From NCBI RefSeq assembly GCF_000230735.2, contig NC_019962.1, positions 62,001 through 126,000 on the forward strand: DNA of 64,000 bases, written 5' to 3'. Source of the DNA: Natrinema pellirubrum DSM 15624. Lineage in GTDB: Archaea > Halobacteriota > Halobacteria > Halobacteriales > Natrialbaceae. Position numbers and translations under genes: made by a program. Below the pieces are notes generated by a model, which was not told the origin of the DNA, did no database searches, and was given only the letters and a program-made list of their open reading frames with translations. Below, one piece after another: positions 44,883 through 54,760 of this stretch (its first letter is position 1; each line of letters begins with the position of its first letter).

Positions 44883-45740
44883 CTACTCGACGAGTCGCTC
44901 GATCTCGGTCACCAGAATATCGCTCGCGCCGGCCTCCTTGACCGCCGTGATCGTCTCGAAGACGTCGCTCTCGTCGACGACCGCGTGGACCGCCACCTTC
45001 TCCCCATCTTCGTCGTCGGCGATGTCCATGACCGTCGGCCCGCCCAGTCCCGGAATGACGTCACGGACCGCCTCGAGTCGGTCCTGCGGGACGTTCATCA
45101 TCAGGTAGCGTTTGCCTTCGGCCTGCTTGACGGAGCCCAGGGCGGTCCGGACCTCGTCGACTTTCGGGTCGTCGAGGACGTCCTCGCGGCCGAACAGCCG
45201 GACCGAACTGGCAAGGACCTCCTCGACGACCGCCAGCCGGTTCATTTTCAGCGTGGTCCCGGTACTCGTGATGTCGACGATGGCGTCGGCCATCTCGACG
45301 TGGGGGGTGAGTTCGGTCGCGCCCGACACCTCGACGATGTCGGGGTCGACGCCGGTGTCGGCGAAGAAGTCCGCCGTGATGTTCGGGAACTCGGTCGCGA
45401 CGGTCTTGCCCGTCAGATCCGCGACGCTGTTGGTGTCTCCGTCTTCGGGGGCTGCGAGGACGAGACGGCAGCGCCCGAACTCGAGATCCAGTAGCTCCGA
45501 GACGTTGTCAACGCGTGCTTCCTGCACTTGGTCGAAGCCCGTAATGCCCAGATCGGCCGCGCCGTCGGCGACGTACTCCGGAATGTCCGCAGCGCGGGCG
45601 AACAGCACCGTCACGTCGGGATCGACGGTATCCGCGTAGAGCTTTCGGTCCGCTCCGTTCTCGAGGTGCAGCCCCGCCCGCTCTAAGAGATCGATCGTCG
45701 GCTCGTGCAGGCGGCCCTTGTTGGGAACGGCGATTCGCAT
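44883..45740 (-). CDS. hisG: ATP phosphoribosyltransferase, long form
   Basis: A 285-residue enzyme of the first committed step of histidine synthesis, condensing ATP with PRPP. It starts [20 protein letters not shown]. Motifs are [63 protein letters not shown] (PRPP-binding loop), and a C-terminal ACT-like domain ([20 protein letters not shown]) marking the long, histidine-inhibited form. A GTG two codons upstream (MHM) is possible. Confidence 0.96.
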   Translation of the reverse strand: MRIAVPNKGRLHEPTIDLLERAGLHLENGADRKLYADTVDPDVTVLFARAADIPEYVADGAADLGITGFDQVQEARVDNVSELLDLEFGRCRLVLAAPEDGDTNSVADLTGKTVATEFPNITADFFADTGVDPDIVEVSGATELTPHVEMADAIVDITSTGTTLKMNRLAVVEEVLASSVRLFGREDVLDDPKVDEVRTALGSVKQAEGKRYLMMNVPQDRLEAVRDVIPGLGGPTVMDIADDEDGEKVAVHAVVDESDVFETITAVKEAGASDILVTEIERLVE

Positions 45741-45822
45741 ATGCACGTCCTTGGACGGCGACGGGGAACTGTCTTTTCATCCGAGCGGTCGGTCTCGAGG
45801 GGTCGCCGGTCAGTCCGCCCGC

Positions 45823-46191
45823 TCACTCGTCCCGCTCGAGCGCGTCTCGGCGCTGTTCGTACTCCTCGTCGCTCAGGTCGCCGCGAGCGTACGCCAGCCG
45901 CAGTTCCTCGAGCGCGCGGTCAGTGTCGTCCCTGCCGGCGATCGCCTGGTAGACGAGGTAGCCGCCGCCGACGATGGCGGCGACGAACAGGAGCTGCAGC
46001 AGGACGGCGACGAGCGGCAGCCAGCCGGGTGTCGTTCCGCCGTCCCACATCCCGTGGCCCCACATGCCGCCCATCATCGGGCCGAACCCCATCATTCCGA
46101 ACCCCATGAACGCCATTGGCAGTACCACGAGGGCACCGATGGCGATGAGGACGATCGTGGCGAGTCGCGTATCGCGTGTGTCGGTTGCCAT
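45823..46191 (-). CDS. SHOCT-domain membrane protein
   Basis: A 122-residue protein with two membrane helices: ATIVLIAIGALVVLPMAFMG and LPLVAVLLQLLFVAAIVGGG. Between them is a Met/Gly/His-rich loop (GFGMMGFGPMMGGMWGHGMW), a plausible copper-binding segment. The C-terminus RLAYARGDLSDEEYEQRRDA is a SHOCT motif. It is divergent from the YHS permease, and an upstream element resembles that of the CopZ-like gene. Its loop and location support a metal-related role, which is inference. Confidence 0.85.
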   Translation of the reverse strand: MATDTRDTRLATIVLIAIGALVVLPMAFMGFGMMGFGPMMGGMWGHGMWDGGTTPGWLPLVAVLLQLLFVAAIVGGGYLVYQAIAGRDDTDRALEELRLAYARGDLSDEEYEQRRDALERDE

Positions 46192-46595
46192 GCAATCTCA
46201 CCGGCGACGGAACGGTCCGTCTCCGGCTAGGGATACGGGGTTGTGACTCAATGCAGTTCTCCTTTGGAATGCAATGTCTGGGAAGGATCTCACTTCGACT
46301 TTCACAGTTCTATCGTCGGCCACTGACGCGATCGAACCGTGATCCATCGCTGTCACAGTGTGGCGGTTCCCGCCCCATCGGGAGTTCGACGCGAGACGGT
46401 CACGAGGAGACGGTGCTGGTACCCCGGAGATCACCGCGTAGTATTCCTGAACCGGCTTCTGCTGCTTCTGGGCGGTCGGTCCGTACCACTACGGCGTGTG
46501 GTTCGCGGCCGCTTTCGACCCCGTCGTTCCGGACGGGCGATGTCATCGGTTTCCCAAGGGAAATCGCAATAGTCGATTCCCACGACGTCCTATAC
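46192..46595. other. 404-base regulatory region between SHOCT gene and permease
   Basis: No gene is present. GGATCTCACTTCGACTT at 46285-46301, continuing to CTATCGTCGGCCACT at 46310-46324, nearly repeats the sequence at 48281-48317 upstream of the CopZ-like and Lrp-TRASH genes. It contains one TTCGA half-site of the dyads described below. Weak similarity extends about 40 bases farther toward the SHOCT gene. Confidence 0.6.
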
Positions 46596-47993
46596 ATGGC
46601 CGTATCACTCGTCGAGGGCGTCCTCGAGTCGCTCCGGATCGGCGTCGGATTCCTCTGGACGGCGGCGTGGGCGATCATCATGGGATTGACGATCACTAGC
46701 CTCGTGCAGGTGTACGTCTCGAAGGAGCGAATGGCCCGCGTTCTCGGGGAGAGCGACTTCTCGAGTCTCGCGACGGCGACGGCGTTCGGCGCGGCCAGCA
46801 GCGGCTGTAGTTTCGGTGCTGTCGCAATCGGAAAGGGGCTGTTCGCGAAGGGCGCACACGCGGTGAACGTCCTCGCGTTCATGTTCGCGTCGACGAACCT
46901 CATCGTCGAACTCGGGCTGATGATCCTGCTCCTGCTCGGCTGGGAGTTCCTCGTCGCGGAACTGCTCGGCGGTCTCGTCCTCATCGCGGTCATGGCCGTC
47001 ATCGTCCGGCTGACGCTCCCGGAGCCGCTGTTCGACGAGGTCCGTGCGGAACTCGAGCGCGAGGACCGCGAGAGCGGCGGGATGACGGATCCGACCTGCG
47101 GCATGGAGGGGTCGGACGAACACACGATCGTGACCGACGGTGGCGAGACGTTGCGGTTCTGCTCCGCGGGCTGTCTGGAAACCTACCGACAGCAAACCGC
47201 CAGCAGCGGCGCGTGGTCGGACGAACTCCGGTCGTGGGGCGGCTGGTACAAGATCGCAAACCAGTACCGGAAGGAGTGGTCGATGATCTGGACCGACGTC
47301 ATCGCGGGCTTTCTCGTCTCGGGCTTCGTCATCGTGTTCGTCCCCCAGTCGGTCTGGAACGCGCTGTTTCTCGGGGGTGACGGCCTGCTCGTGACCGCCG
47401 AGAACGCAGTTATGGGCGTCGCAATCGCCGTCGTCAGCTTCGTCGGGAGCATGGGCAACGTCCCGTTCGCGGTCGCTCTCTGGGGTGGCGGGATAAGCTT
47501 CGCCGGCGTCATCGCGTTCGTCTACGCCGACCTCATCACGGTTCCGGTACTGAACGTCTACCGGAAGTACTACGGCTGGGCGGTCATGCTGTACATTCTC
47601 GGTGTCTTCTTCGTGACGATGGCGTTTACCGGCTTTCTCATGGAACTGCTGTTCGACGCGCTCGGCATCGTCCCGAACTTAGCCGGCGGCGAGACGGCGA
47701 CCGAGCAGCGGTACTTCGAGCTGAACTACACCTTCTCTCTCAACCTCATCGCCTTCGCCGTCTCCGGGTTCCTCCTGTTCGTGTACCGTCGCGGGCTCGG
47801 TGCCCCTGGACAGTACCGCGACCCGGTCTGTGGAATGCGAACCGACGACGACGGTCCGAGCGCCGCACACGACGGCGAGACCTATTATTTCTGTTCGACC
47901 ACCTGCAAGCGGGCGTTCGAGGACGCGCCGGCCGACTTCGCGGCGCACCCGCCGCGGGTGTCGGACGACGGGTCGTCGCACGACCACCACTGA
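46596..47993 (+). CDS. permease with two YHS/TRASH metal-binding domains
   Basis: A 465-residue protein with about nine to ten membrane helices in two halves. The first half has GAASSGCSFGAVAIGKGLFA and the second FVGSMGNVPFAVALWGGGIS, the paired motifs of the SO_0444/ArsP-like (DUF318) permease family. A YHS/TRASH domain lies after the first half, residues ~164-200 (DPTCGM, RFCSAGC), and another at the C-terminus, ~408-445 (DPVCGM, YFCSTTCKRAFE). The end is His rich (SSHDHH). The cytoplasmic metal sites and neighbours suggest copper or zinc efflux. Confidence 0.85.
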   Translation: MAVSLVEGVLESLRIGVGFLWTAAWAIIMGLTITSLVQVYVSKERMARVLGESDFSSLATATAFGAASSGCSFGAVAIGKGLFAKGAHAVNVLAFMFASTNLIVELGLMILLLLGWEFLVAELLGGLVLIAVMAVIVRLTLPEPLFDEVRAELEREDRESGGMTDPTCGMEGSDEHTIVTDGGETLRFCSAGCLETYRQQTASSGAWSDELRSWGGWYKIANQYRKEWSMIWTDVIAGFLVSGFVIVFVPQSVWNALFLGGDGLLVTAENAVMGVAIAVVSFVGSMGNVPFAVALWGGGISFAGVIAFVYADLITVPVLNVYRKYYGWAVMLYILGVFFVTMAFTGFLMELLFDALGIVPNLAGGETATEQRYFELNYTFSLNLIAFAVSGFLLFVYRRGLGAPGQYRDPVCGMRTDDDGPSAAHDGETYYFCSTTCKRAFEDAPADFAAHPPRVSDDGSSHDHH

Positions 47994-48022
47994 CGCCGCC
48001 GTCAGTCGTTGAAAAAAACGGG

Positions 48023-48220
48023 TTAGGCCGACGCGTCGTAGCCGGCCTCGTCGACCGCGCTGACGAGCGCTTGCGGGTCCGCATCTCCCTCGACGGTGGC
48101 CTGTTCGGTCTCCCGGTCGACGGCGACCGATTCGACGCCGTCGACGCCCTCGAGGGCGTCCTCGACGGTCTGTTCGCAGTGTTCACACGACATTCCTTCG
48201 ACGGTGATCGTCTGACTCAT
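48023..48220 (-). CDS. CopZ-like HMA-domain copper chaperone
   Basis: A 65-residue single HMA domain: MSQTITVEGMSCEHCEQTVE with the CxxC copper site, then GVDGVESVAVDRETEQATVE and ending EAGYDASA. Such proteins bind Cu(I) and pass it to Cu ATPases. It is divergent from the Lrp-TRASH regulator, so the two share one control region with a TTCGA dyad. A 32-residue upstream extension of the frame comes from the promoter and was rejected. Confidence 0.92.
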   Translation of the reverse strand: MSQTITVEGMSCEHCEQTVEDALEGVDGVESVAVDRETEQATVEGDADPQALVSAVDEAGYDASA

Positions 48221-48280
48221 ACGAGAACGTAGGGACGCCGCTTCTTTGTGTGTTTCTGCTTTCGATGCTAACGCTCGGAT

Positions 48281-48317
48281 GGATCTGACTTCGACTTCGA
48301 AAACTATCGTCGCCACT
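48281..48317. promoter_or_regulatory. candidate copper operator A
   Basis: TTCGA-CT-TCGAA (48290-48301) is a dyad within GGATCTGACTTCGACTTCGA, between the divergent CopZ-like and Lrp-TRASH genes. The surrounding bases closely match those at 46285-46324. The half-site TTCGA is shared with the perfect palindrome before copA. Confidence 0.6.
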
Positions 48318-48346
48318 CTCTTTGGCAGTCGGATCGAACGACGGGT

Positions 48347-48937
48347 ATGCGCGACCTCGACGAGACCGACATGGAAATCCTGCGACTGCTGGGCGAGAAC
48401 GCCCGGCGGCCGTTCAGCGAGATCGCCGACGAAGTCGACCTCTCCGGGCCCGCCGTCTCCGACCGCGTCGACCGCCTCGAGGAGGCCGGGATTATCAACC
48501 GGTTTACGATCGACGTAGACCAGTCACAGCTCCGGGCGGGGGTGCCGGTGTTCGTGCAGGTCACGGCCCCGCCGGGCACAGTCGAGGACTGCCGAACGGC
48601 AGCCGCCGAGGCCGACGCCGTCGAACACGTGTTCGTCACCGCCGACGGCGGGGTCTGGTTCTACGCCCGCGCACAGGTCCAGCGGGTCCGCGAGTGGCTC
48701 GAGGGACTGCTCCCCGACGCTGCGGGCATCGCCTACGACGTGACGCTGATGGACGACGCCGAGTGGACGCCTTCGCTCGATGGGACGCAGTTCGCGCTCA
48801 CCTGCGCGGAGTGTGGCAACACCGTCGACAGCGAAGGGGAATCGAGCCGGATCGACGGCGACGTCTATCACTTCTGCTGTTCGTCCTGTCAGGGCCGGTT
48901 CGAGGATCGCTACGACCGGCTCGAGGAGGGTGCCTGA
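48347..48937 (+). CDS. Lrp/AsnC-family regulator with C-terminal TRASH domain
   Basis: A 196-residue regulator. The N-terminal winged helix is LDETDMEILRLLGENARRPF with SGPAVSDRVDRLEEAGIINR as recognition region. An Lrp-type ligand-binding domain follows (residues ~60-140). The C-terminus is a TRASH metal domain: FALTCAECGNTVDSEGE and YHFCCSSCQGRFED, with Cys residues for metal. In haloarchaea such Lrp-TRASH proteins control copper ATPase expression. The neighbouring chaperone and CopA make it a copper sensor candidate. It is followed by copA. Confidence 0.92.
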   Translation: MRDLDETDMEILRLLGENARRPFSEIADEVDLSGPAVSDRVDRLEEAGIINRFTIDVDQSQLRAGVPVFVQVTAPPGTVEDCRTAAAEADAVEHVFVTADGGVWFYARAQVQRVREWLEGLLPDAAGIAYDVTLMDDAEWTPSLDGTQFALTCAECGNTVDSEGESSRIDGDVYHFCCSSCQGRFEDRYDRLEEGA

Positions 48938-48953
48938 CTTTCGACTCGAAAGT
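48937..48953. promoter_or_regulatory. perfect 17-base palindrome before copA
   Basis: ACTTTCGA-C-TCGAAAGT is an exact inverted repeat with a one-base centre, overlapping the last base of the Lrp-TRASH stop codon and 69 bases upstream of copA. One base is too short for a hairpin loop, so a dimeric protein operator is more likely than a terminator. GTAAATACT follows as a possible TATA-type element. Confidence 0.7.
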
Positions 48954-49021
48954 AAATACTCCTCTGTACTTTGGATTCTGGTCAGTAAAGGGGGTAAGAC
49001 GGGATCCCCTACTAGCTGGTA

Positions 49022-51619
49022 ATGAGTACTGAGACCACACACTTGGACATCCGGGGCATGAGCTGTGCGAACTGCTCACAGACTATCAGTGACGCCCTGG
49101 AATCCCGAGACGGCGTGGCGCAAGCGAACGTCAACTTCGCGACCGACGACGGCACCGTCGAGTACGATTCCGAGACGATCACGCTGGCCGAGATCTACGA
49201 GACGATCGACGAGGCCGGCTACGAGGCCGACCGCGCGAGCCGCTCGATCGGGATCACCGACATGAGCTGTGCGAACTGCGCTGAGACCAACGAGACGGCT
49301 CTCGAGTCCGTGCCCGGCGTCATCGACGCGGAGGTCAACTACGCGACCGACGAGGCGACCGTCACGTACAACCCGGCCGACGTCTCGCTCGAGTCCCTCT
49401 ACGCAGCCATCGAGTCAGCCGGTTACACGCCCGTTCGAGACGGGGACGGGGGCGACGAGACGTCCGATCAGGAGCGCCGCGACGCGGCCCGACAGGCGGA
49501 GATCCGCAAACAGCTCCGGCTGACCCTCTTCGGTGCAGTGCTTTCCGCCCCGTTCCTGTTCTTCCTCGCCGACAAGTTCCTGCTCGGCGGGACGTACGTT
49601 CCCGAGACGGTCTTCGGGGTCTCGTTCGGCTGGGTCGAGTTCCTGCTTGCGACGCCGGTCTACGTCCTGCTGGGGCGGGAGTTCCTCGTCAATTCCTACA
49701 CGGCGCTGGTGCGCAATCGCACCGCCAACATGGACGTGTTGATCGCGCTCGGTTCCTCGACGGCGTATTTCTACAGCCTCGTCGTCCTGCTCGACCTGCT
49801 CGCGGGCAATCTCTACTTCGACACCGCCGCGATGATCCTCGTGTTCATCACGCTGGGCAACTACCTCGAGGCCCGTTCGAAGGGCCAGGCCGGCGAGGCC
49901 CTGCGGAAACTGCTCGAGATGGAAGCCGAGACGGCCACGCTGGTCGACGAGGAAGGCACCGAGGAGGAAGTGCCGCTCGAGGACGTCGACGTCGGCGACC
50001 GGATGAAGGTCCGGCCCGGTGAGAAGGTGCCGACCGACGGCGTCGTCGTGGACGGCCAGTCGGCGGTCGACGAGTCGATGGTCACCGGCGAGTCCGTGCC
50101 GGTCGAAAAGGGCGAGGGCGACGAGGTAATCGGCTCGACGATCAACGAGAACGGTGTGTTAGTCGTCGAGGCGACTAAGGTCGGCTCGGACACGGCCCTC
50201 CAGGGGATCGTCCAGACGGTCAAGGAGGCCCAGTCGCGCCAGCCGGAGATCCAGAACCTCGCGGACCGGATCTCGGCGTATTTCGTCCCCGCGGTCATCC
50301 TCAACGCGATGTTTTGGGGCCTGGTCTGGTTCCTCTTCCCCGAGACGCTGGCCGGCGTCGTCGACGCGGTGCCGGTGCTGGATCTGGTCGGCGGCGGCCC
50401 GGACGCACTCTCGACGTTCGAGTTCGCGATCGTCGTCTTCGCCTCTTCCGTGTTGATCGCCTGTCCCTGCGCGTTGGGGCTTGCGACCCCCGCCGCGACG
50501 ATGGTCGGCTCCACGCTGGGTGCCCAAAACGGCGTCCTGTTCAAGGGTGGTGACATCTTGGAACGGGCTCGAGACATCGATACCGTCGTCTTCGACAAGA
50601 CCGGGACGCTGACCACCGGCGAGATGACGCTGACCGACGTGGTCGCACTCGAAGGGGAGTCGGCCGCGACGGACGGCGGTGAGACGGCGGCCGACGGCGG
50701 GGCGGTAGTGACCCGCGACTCGCTCGACGAGGACGCGGTCCTCCGACTTGCCGCCAGCGCCGAGCGCAACAGCGAACACCCGCTCGCCCAGGCGATCGTC
50801 GAGGGCGCCGAGGAACGGGGCCTCGAGCTAGCCGATCCCGAGGACTTCGAGAACGTCCCCGGACAGGGCGTCCGGACGACTGTCGAGGGCCGTGAGGTGC
50901 TGGTCGGCAACCGACGGCTGCTCGAGGGTGACGGCGTCGATCCCGCGCCGGCCGCCGCGGAGATGGAGCGGTTAGAACGCGAGGGAAAGACGGCGATGTT
51001 GGTCGCGGTCGACGGCACGGTCGCGGGCGTGGTCGCGGACGCCGACACCGTCAAGGACAGTTCCGCGGACGCGGTCGCGGCCCTGCGCGAGCGCGGCCTC
51101 GACGTCATGCTGATCACCGGCGACAACGAGCGGACGGCCCGCGCCGTCGCCGAGCGCGTGGGGATCGACCCCGACAACGTCCGTGCGGGGGTCCTCCCCG
51201 AGGACAAGGCCGGCGCCCTCGAGGACATCCAGTCGACGGGCCGCAAGGCGATGATGGTCGGCGACGGGGTCAACGACGCGCCCGCGCTGGCGGTCGCCCA
51301 CGTCGGCTGTGCAATCGGCTCCGGGACCGACGTGGCCATCGAGGCCGCCGATGTGACCCTGATGCGCGACGACCCGCTCGACGTGGTGAAGGCGATCCGG
51401 ATCTCGGAGGCTACGCTGGCGAAGATCAAGCAGAACCTCGTCTGGGCGCTGGGGTACAACACCGCGATGATCCCGCTTGCATCGCTCGGACTGCTCCAGC
51501 CCGTCCTCGCGGCCGGCGCGATGGCGCTGTCGTCGGTGTCGGTCCTCTCGAACAGCCTGCTGTTCCGCCGGTACACGCCGGATCGGGACTACGAACTGCT
51601 CGGCCGACTTCGGCGCTGA
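49022..51619 (+). CDS. copA: copper-exporting P1B-type ATPase with two HMA domains
   Basis: An 865-residue Cu(I) pump. Two N-terminal HMA domains carry [16 protein letters not shown] (residue ~13) and [16 protein letters not shown] (~81), both with CxxC. The actuator has [11 protein letters not shown] near 355, the membrane metal site is [10 protein letters not shown] near 480, the phosphorylation site is [13 protein letters not shown] near 523, SEHPLAQAI is the ATP-binding His-Pro motif, and [10 protein letters not shown] is near 746. Eight helices are expected. The CPC motif indicates Cu(I). It would receive copper from the CopZ-like protein upstream. Confidence 0.97.
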   Translation: MSTETTHLDIRGMSCANCSQTISDALESRDGVAQANVNFATDDGTVEYDSETITLAEIYETIDEAGYEADRASRSIGITDMSCANCAETNETALESVPGVIDAEVNYATDEATVTYNPADVSLESLYAAIESAGYTPVRDGDGGDETSDQERRDAARQAEIRKQLRLTLFGAVLSAPFLFFLADKFLLGGTYVPETVFGVSFGWVEFLLATPVYVLLGREFLVNSYTALVRNRTANMDVLIALGSSTAYFYSLVVLLDLLAGNLYFDTAAMILVFITLGNYLEARSKGQAGEALRKLLEMEAETATLVDEEGTEEEVPLEDVDVGDRMKVRPGEKVPTDGVVVDGQSAVDESMVTGESVPVEKGEGDEVIGSTINENGVLVVEATKVGSDTALQGIVQTVKEAQSRQPEIQNLADRISAYFVPAVILNAMFWGLVWFLFPETLAGVVDAVPVLDLVGGGPDALSTFEFAIVVFASSVLIACPCALGLATPAATMVGSTLGAQNGVLFKGGDILERARDIDTVVFDKTGTLTTGEMTLTDVVALEGESAATDGGETAADGGAVVTRDSLDEDAVLRLAASAERNSEHPLAQAIVEGAEERGLELADPEDFENVPGQGVRTTVEGREVLVGNRRLLEGDGVDPAPAAAEMERLEREGKTAMLVAVDGTVAGVVADADTVKDSSADAVAALRERGLDVMLITGDNERTARAVAERVGIDPDNVRAGVLPEDKAGALEDIQSTGRKAMMVGDGVNDAPALAVAHVGCAIGSGTDVAIEAADVTLMRDDPLDVVKAIRISEATLAKIKQNLVWALGYNTAMIPLASLGLLQPVLAAGAMALSSVSVLSNSLLFRRYTPDRDYELLGRLRR

Positions 51620-51717
51620 TCGGCGCTCGAGCGGCCATCGATCCGGTTTAGAAGAATCCGCCGCGTCGCACCCCGAGCGTGCCGTACTCGAGAGCGTACC
51701 ACGGTGCGGTCGACCGA

Positions 51718-52518
51718 TCAGTCGTCGGCGTTCGCTTCGGGCACACCGTTTCCGTTCCCGTCGTTTCCGTCGCCGTTGCTGCGGTTTTCGTCGTTATCGT
51801 CCTCGTCGGCCTCGTCTTTATCGACGTCGCGGATCTCGACGTCGTCGCCGGTGCCGCTCTGGCTGATCACCGGTTTGAGGACGTACTTCCCGCTCCCACC
51901 CGCTTTGTGCGGCGCGATGTCGTAAACGAAGTCGATCGATTCGTTGTCGCCGACGGTGAACGCCGAGTTCAGTTTGAGCTTGTTACTCGGGAGTTTCACG
52001 TTCGTCTCGTTGCCGTCGGTCAGGACGCCCTCGGTGTCGCTGACGTAGATGAAGACCGTCTCGTAGTCGCCGGCCGGGAGGTCGAACTCGTCGATCATGG
52101 ACGCGTTCGCGCCCTTCAGCTCGGTGAGGTCGACCGTTCGGTTATCCACGTCGTGTTCGATCCAGCCCTCGTCGCTGTCGGTCTCGTTTTCGGACGTGGT
52201 CGACTCGCTGCCGTCATCGGTCTCGTTGCCGTCAGTCTCGTTCGAGTCGCCGTCGGGTTCGCTCGAGCCGTCGCCGCTCGCGGCCGGCTTGAAGCCGACC
52301 TTCGTGATCGTCACGTTGAGGTGTTCGAAGTCGTCGATCACGTTCGGCTCGTCGCTGATGTAGAACGCGGCCGTTCCCATCGCTCCGCTCGAGTCGTCCG
52401 TCATCGGGGAATCGCCGTCCGCCGATTCGTTCGCCGGTTGTCCGCCCATGCCACCGGCACAGCCGGCGACGGCCACGAGGGCCGCGACGACTACCAGTTG
52501 GATCGTTCGTCTGTTCAT
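51718..52518 (-). CDS. DUF4382 lipoprotein
   Basis: A 266-residue lipoprotein starting MNRRTIQLVVVAALVAVAGC with a lipobox at Cys20. Residues ~45-230 form a DUF4382-type domain: AAFYISDEPNVIDDFEHLNV, TITKVGFKPA, VDLTELKGANASMIDEFDLP, AGDYETVFIYVSDTEG and FVYDIAPHKAGGSGKYVLKP. An acidic insert (residues ~80-115) and an Asp/Asn-rich tail surround it. It is anchored outside the membrane. Ligand unknown. Confidence 0.87.
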   Translation of the reverse strand: MNRRTIQLVVVAALVAVAGCAGGMGGQPANESADGDSPMTDDSSGAMGTAAFYISDEPNVIDDFEHLNVTITKVGFKPAASGDGSSEPDGDSNETDGNETDDGSESTTSENETDSDEGWIEHDVDNRTVDLTELKGANASMIDEFDLPAGDYETVFIYVSDTEGVLTDGNETNVKLPSNKLKLNSAFTVGDNESIDFVYDIAPHKAGGSGKYVLKPVISQSGTGDDVEIRDVDKDEADEDDNDENRSNGDGNDGNGNGVPEANADD

Positions 52519-52617
52519 AGCCAGTGACAGTCAACGACCCGGTAAAAAGGGCGCGACACTTGGGACCGTTCAGGACCGTTTATACCGGCTGAACTGGTCG
52601 AAACCGTCGAGTCGTGC

Positions 52618-53295
52618 CTATGGTACCCCCGCTCCCCCGAGTCGCTCGGTGAACAGCGCCTCGAGCAGTGCGGGCGTGACGAAGGCCTCGACGAACGCGG
52701 CGACGACCAGCAGGAGCCAGCCGGCGAGGACGAGGAGCCCAGTTCGGTAGAGGTACCGCTTCGTGAGGATCGCGTCGCGGCTGCCGCGGAGCCGTTGCCC
52801 GATCCGGTACAGCAGCCGGAAGCCGACGCCGGCGGCGATAAACAGCGCGGGCAGTTCGAAGATCCCGTGGGGGAGCAGGCCGACGAGGATAAAGCCCGGC
52901 CCCACGTCGGCGGCGATGGCGGCACCGACGTTGCCGACGATGATCCCGTTGAACACCATCGCCCAGGCCGTCAGGAGACCGAGCGACAGCGCACCGACGA
53001 TCGAGAGCAGGAACGCCCGGCTGTTGTTCACGAGCAGGAACCGCGCCAGCTCGAGCCCGGAGAAGTCGGCGATCTCCTCGGGGAAGAGACCCTCGCCGAG
53101 CAGGTCGGCGATGATCTCGAGGAGGTTGTAGCCGGCCGCCAGCAGGAGGATGCCGACGACGACGCCGAACGCGAACAGGCCGGCCGCGAAGCCGACGAAC
53201 CGACTGTGTTCGTCCCAGGCGTCGGCCAGTGCCGCTCTCGGCGGGTAGCCGGCGACGAACGCGCGGACTCCGTTCCGTCGGGGTGGGTCGTCCAT
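52618..53295 (-). CDS. SpoIIM-family membrane protein
   Basis: A 225-residue protein with an N-terminal soluble stretch and four or five membrane helices. Motifs typical of the SpoIIM family are NNSRAFLLSIVGALSLGLLT and IIVGNVGAAIA, followed by GFILVGLLPHGIFELPALFI, where LPHGIFELPA is the family signature. In archaea, which do not sporulate, the role is unknown. The gene is divergent from the MTA/SAH deaminase. Confidence 0.9.
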   Translation of the reverse strand: MDDPPRRNGVRAFVAGYPPRAALADAWDEHSRFVGFAAGLFAFGVVVGILLLAAGYNLLEIIADLLGEGLFPEEIADFSGLELARFLLVNNSRAFLLSIVGALSLGLLTAWAMVFNGIIVGNVGAAIAADVGPGFILVGLLPHGIFELPALFIAAGVGFRLLYRIGQRLRGSRDAILTKRYLYRTGLLVLAGWLLLVVAAFVEAFVTPALLEALFTERLGGAGVP

Positions 53296-53428
53296 ACCGG
53301 ATGTTCCGCCACCGAACTGTTAAACCCGCCGACTGGTCCAGTCGGGATCGAGCCGTCGATCCTCGCCGAAACCGAACTCGGTACGCCAGATCGACACTAT
53401 AAGGCCACCCGGCGAGAATCCTCGAGCA

Positions 53429-54727
53429 ATGACGACGCTTGCGATCACCGGCGGGTGGGTCCTCCGACCCGACCTGACGGTGACGACCGCGGACGTACTG
53501 ATCGATCGAGACGCCGGCGAGGTTCGCGAGGTCGGTCCCGACCTCGGCGGCGCGGCCGACGAGACCCTCGACGCCGACGGATCGCTGGTCACCCCGGGGT
53601 TCGTCAACGGCCACTGCCACGTCGCGATGACGCTGCTTCGTGGGTACGCCGACGACAAACCGCTGGACGCCTGGCTCCAGGAGGACATCTGGCCGGCCGA
53701 GGCCGAACTGACCGCCGAGACCGTTCGCGCGGGGACCGAACTCGGCGTCCTCGAGATGATCAAGTCCGGCATCACTGCCTTCGCGGACATGTACTTCTTC
53801 GTGCCAACGATCGCCGAGACGGTCGCCGACGCCGGCCTGCGGGCCCGACTCGGCCACGGCGTGATCTCGGTGGGCAAGGACGACGAGGCGGCCCGCGAGG
53901 ACGCCCGCGAGGGCCTCGCGGTCGCCGAGGAGATCGACGGACTGGCCGACGGCCGGATCTCGTCGGCCTTTATGCCCCACTCGCTGACGACCGTCGACGG
54001 CGAGTACCTGTCGGAGTTCGTGCCACAGGCCCGCGATCTCGACGTTCCGATCCACTACCACGCCAACGAGACCGAAGACGAGGTCGCGCCGATCGTCGAC
54101 GAACACGGCACGCGCCCCCTCGAGTACGCCGCGGAACGGGGCATGCTCGAGTCCGAGGACTTTATCGCCCACGGCGTCCACGTCGACGACCGGGAGATCG
54201 AACTGCTGGCCGAGGCCGGGACCGGCGTGATCCACTGTCCGGCCTCGAACATGAAACTGGCCAGCGGGATGGCCCCCGTCCAGCGCCTGCGCGAGGCCGG
54301 CGTCACCGTCGGGCTCGGCACCGACGGCGCGGCCTCGAACAACGACCTCTCGATGCTCGACGAGGCCCGCGACGCGGCCATGCTGGGCAAGCTCGCCGCC
54401 GACGACGCGAGTGCGGTGCCCGCTGAGGCGGTCGTCGAGATGATGACTCGAGGGAGCGCCGACGCGATCGGCCTCGAGTCGGGCCGGCTCGAGGCGGGCG
54501 CGCCGGCCGACCTCGCGGTGATCGATCTCGAGACGCCGCATCTGACGCCGCGTCACGACCTCGTGAGCCACCTCGCGTACGCGGCCGCGGCGGCCGACGT
54601 GCGCCACACCGTCTGTGACGGCCGGGTACTCATGCGCGACCGCGAGGTCCTGACCCTCGACGAGGCGGCGGTTCGAGAGCGAGCGCTCGAGTCCGCCGAG
54701 TCGTTGGTGGCTCGCGCCAGCGAGTGA
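53429..54727 (+). CDS. mtaD: MTA/SAH deaminase-like amidohydrolase
   Basis: A 432-residue metal-dependent amidohydrolase. It starts MTTLAITGGWVLRPDLTVTT. Metal ligands are in FVNGHCHVAMTLLRG (HxH near residue 65), MPHSLTTVD, DVPIHYHANETEDEV (His and Glu), CPASNMKLASGM and GLGTDGAASNNDLSM (Asp near residue 295). TRPLDAWLQEDIWPAE-like DDKPLDAWLQEDIWPAE fits the MTA/SAH deaminase subfamily. It removes the amino group from S-adenosylhomocysteine or methylthioadenosine. AhcY is two genes downstream, consistent with a shared pathway. Confidence 0.9.
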   Translation: MTTLAITGGWVLRPDLTVTTADVLIDRDAGEVREVGPDLGGAADETLDADGSLVTPGFVNGHCHVAMTLLRGYADDKPLDAWLQEDIWPAEAELTAETVRAGTELGVLEMIKSGITAFADMYFFVPTIAETVADAGLRARLGHGVISVGKDDEAAREDAREGLAVAEEIDGLADGRISSAFMPHSLTTVDGEYLSEFVPQARDLDVPIHYHANETEDEVAPIVDEHGTRPLEYAAERGMLESEDFIAHGVHVDDREIELLAEAGTGVIHCPASNMKLASGMAPVQRLREAGVTVGLGTDGAASNNDLSMLDEARDAAMLGKLAADDASAVPAEAVVEMMTRGSADAIGLESGRLEAGAPADLAVIDLETPHLTPRHDLVSHLAYAAAAADVRHTVCDGRVLMRDREVLTLDEAAVRERALESAESLVARASE

Positions 54728-54760
54728 ACCAGTGAGACATCCCACCGACTCACTCGAGAT

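Noticed and set aside
48937-48953. Transcription terminator for the Lrp-TRASH gene
   Set aside because: The palindrome has a one-base centre that cannot form a stable hairpin loop and no T-tract follows.
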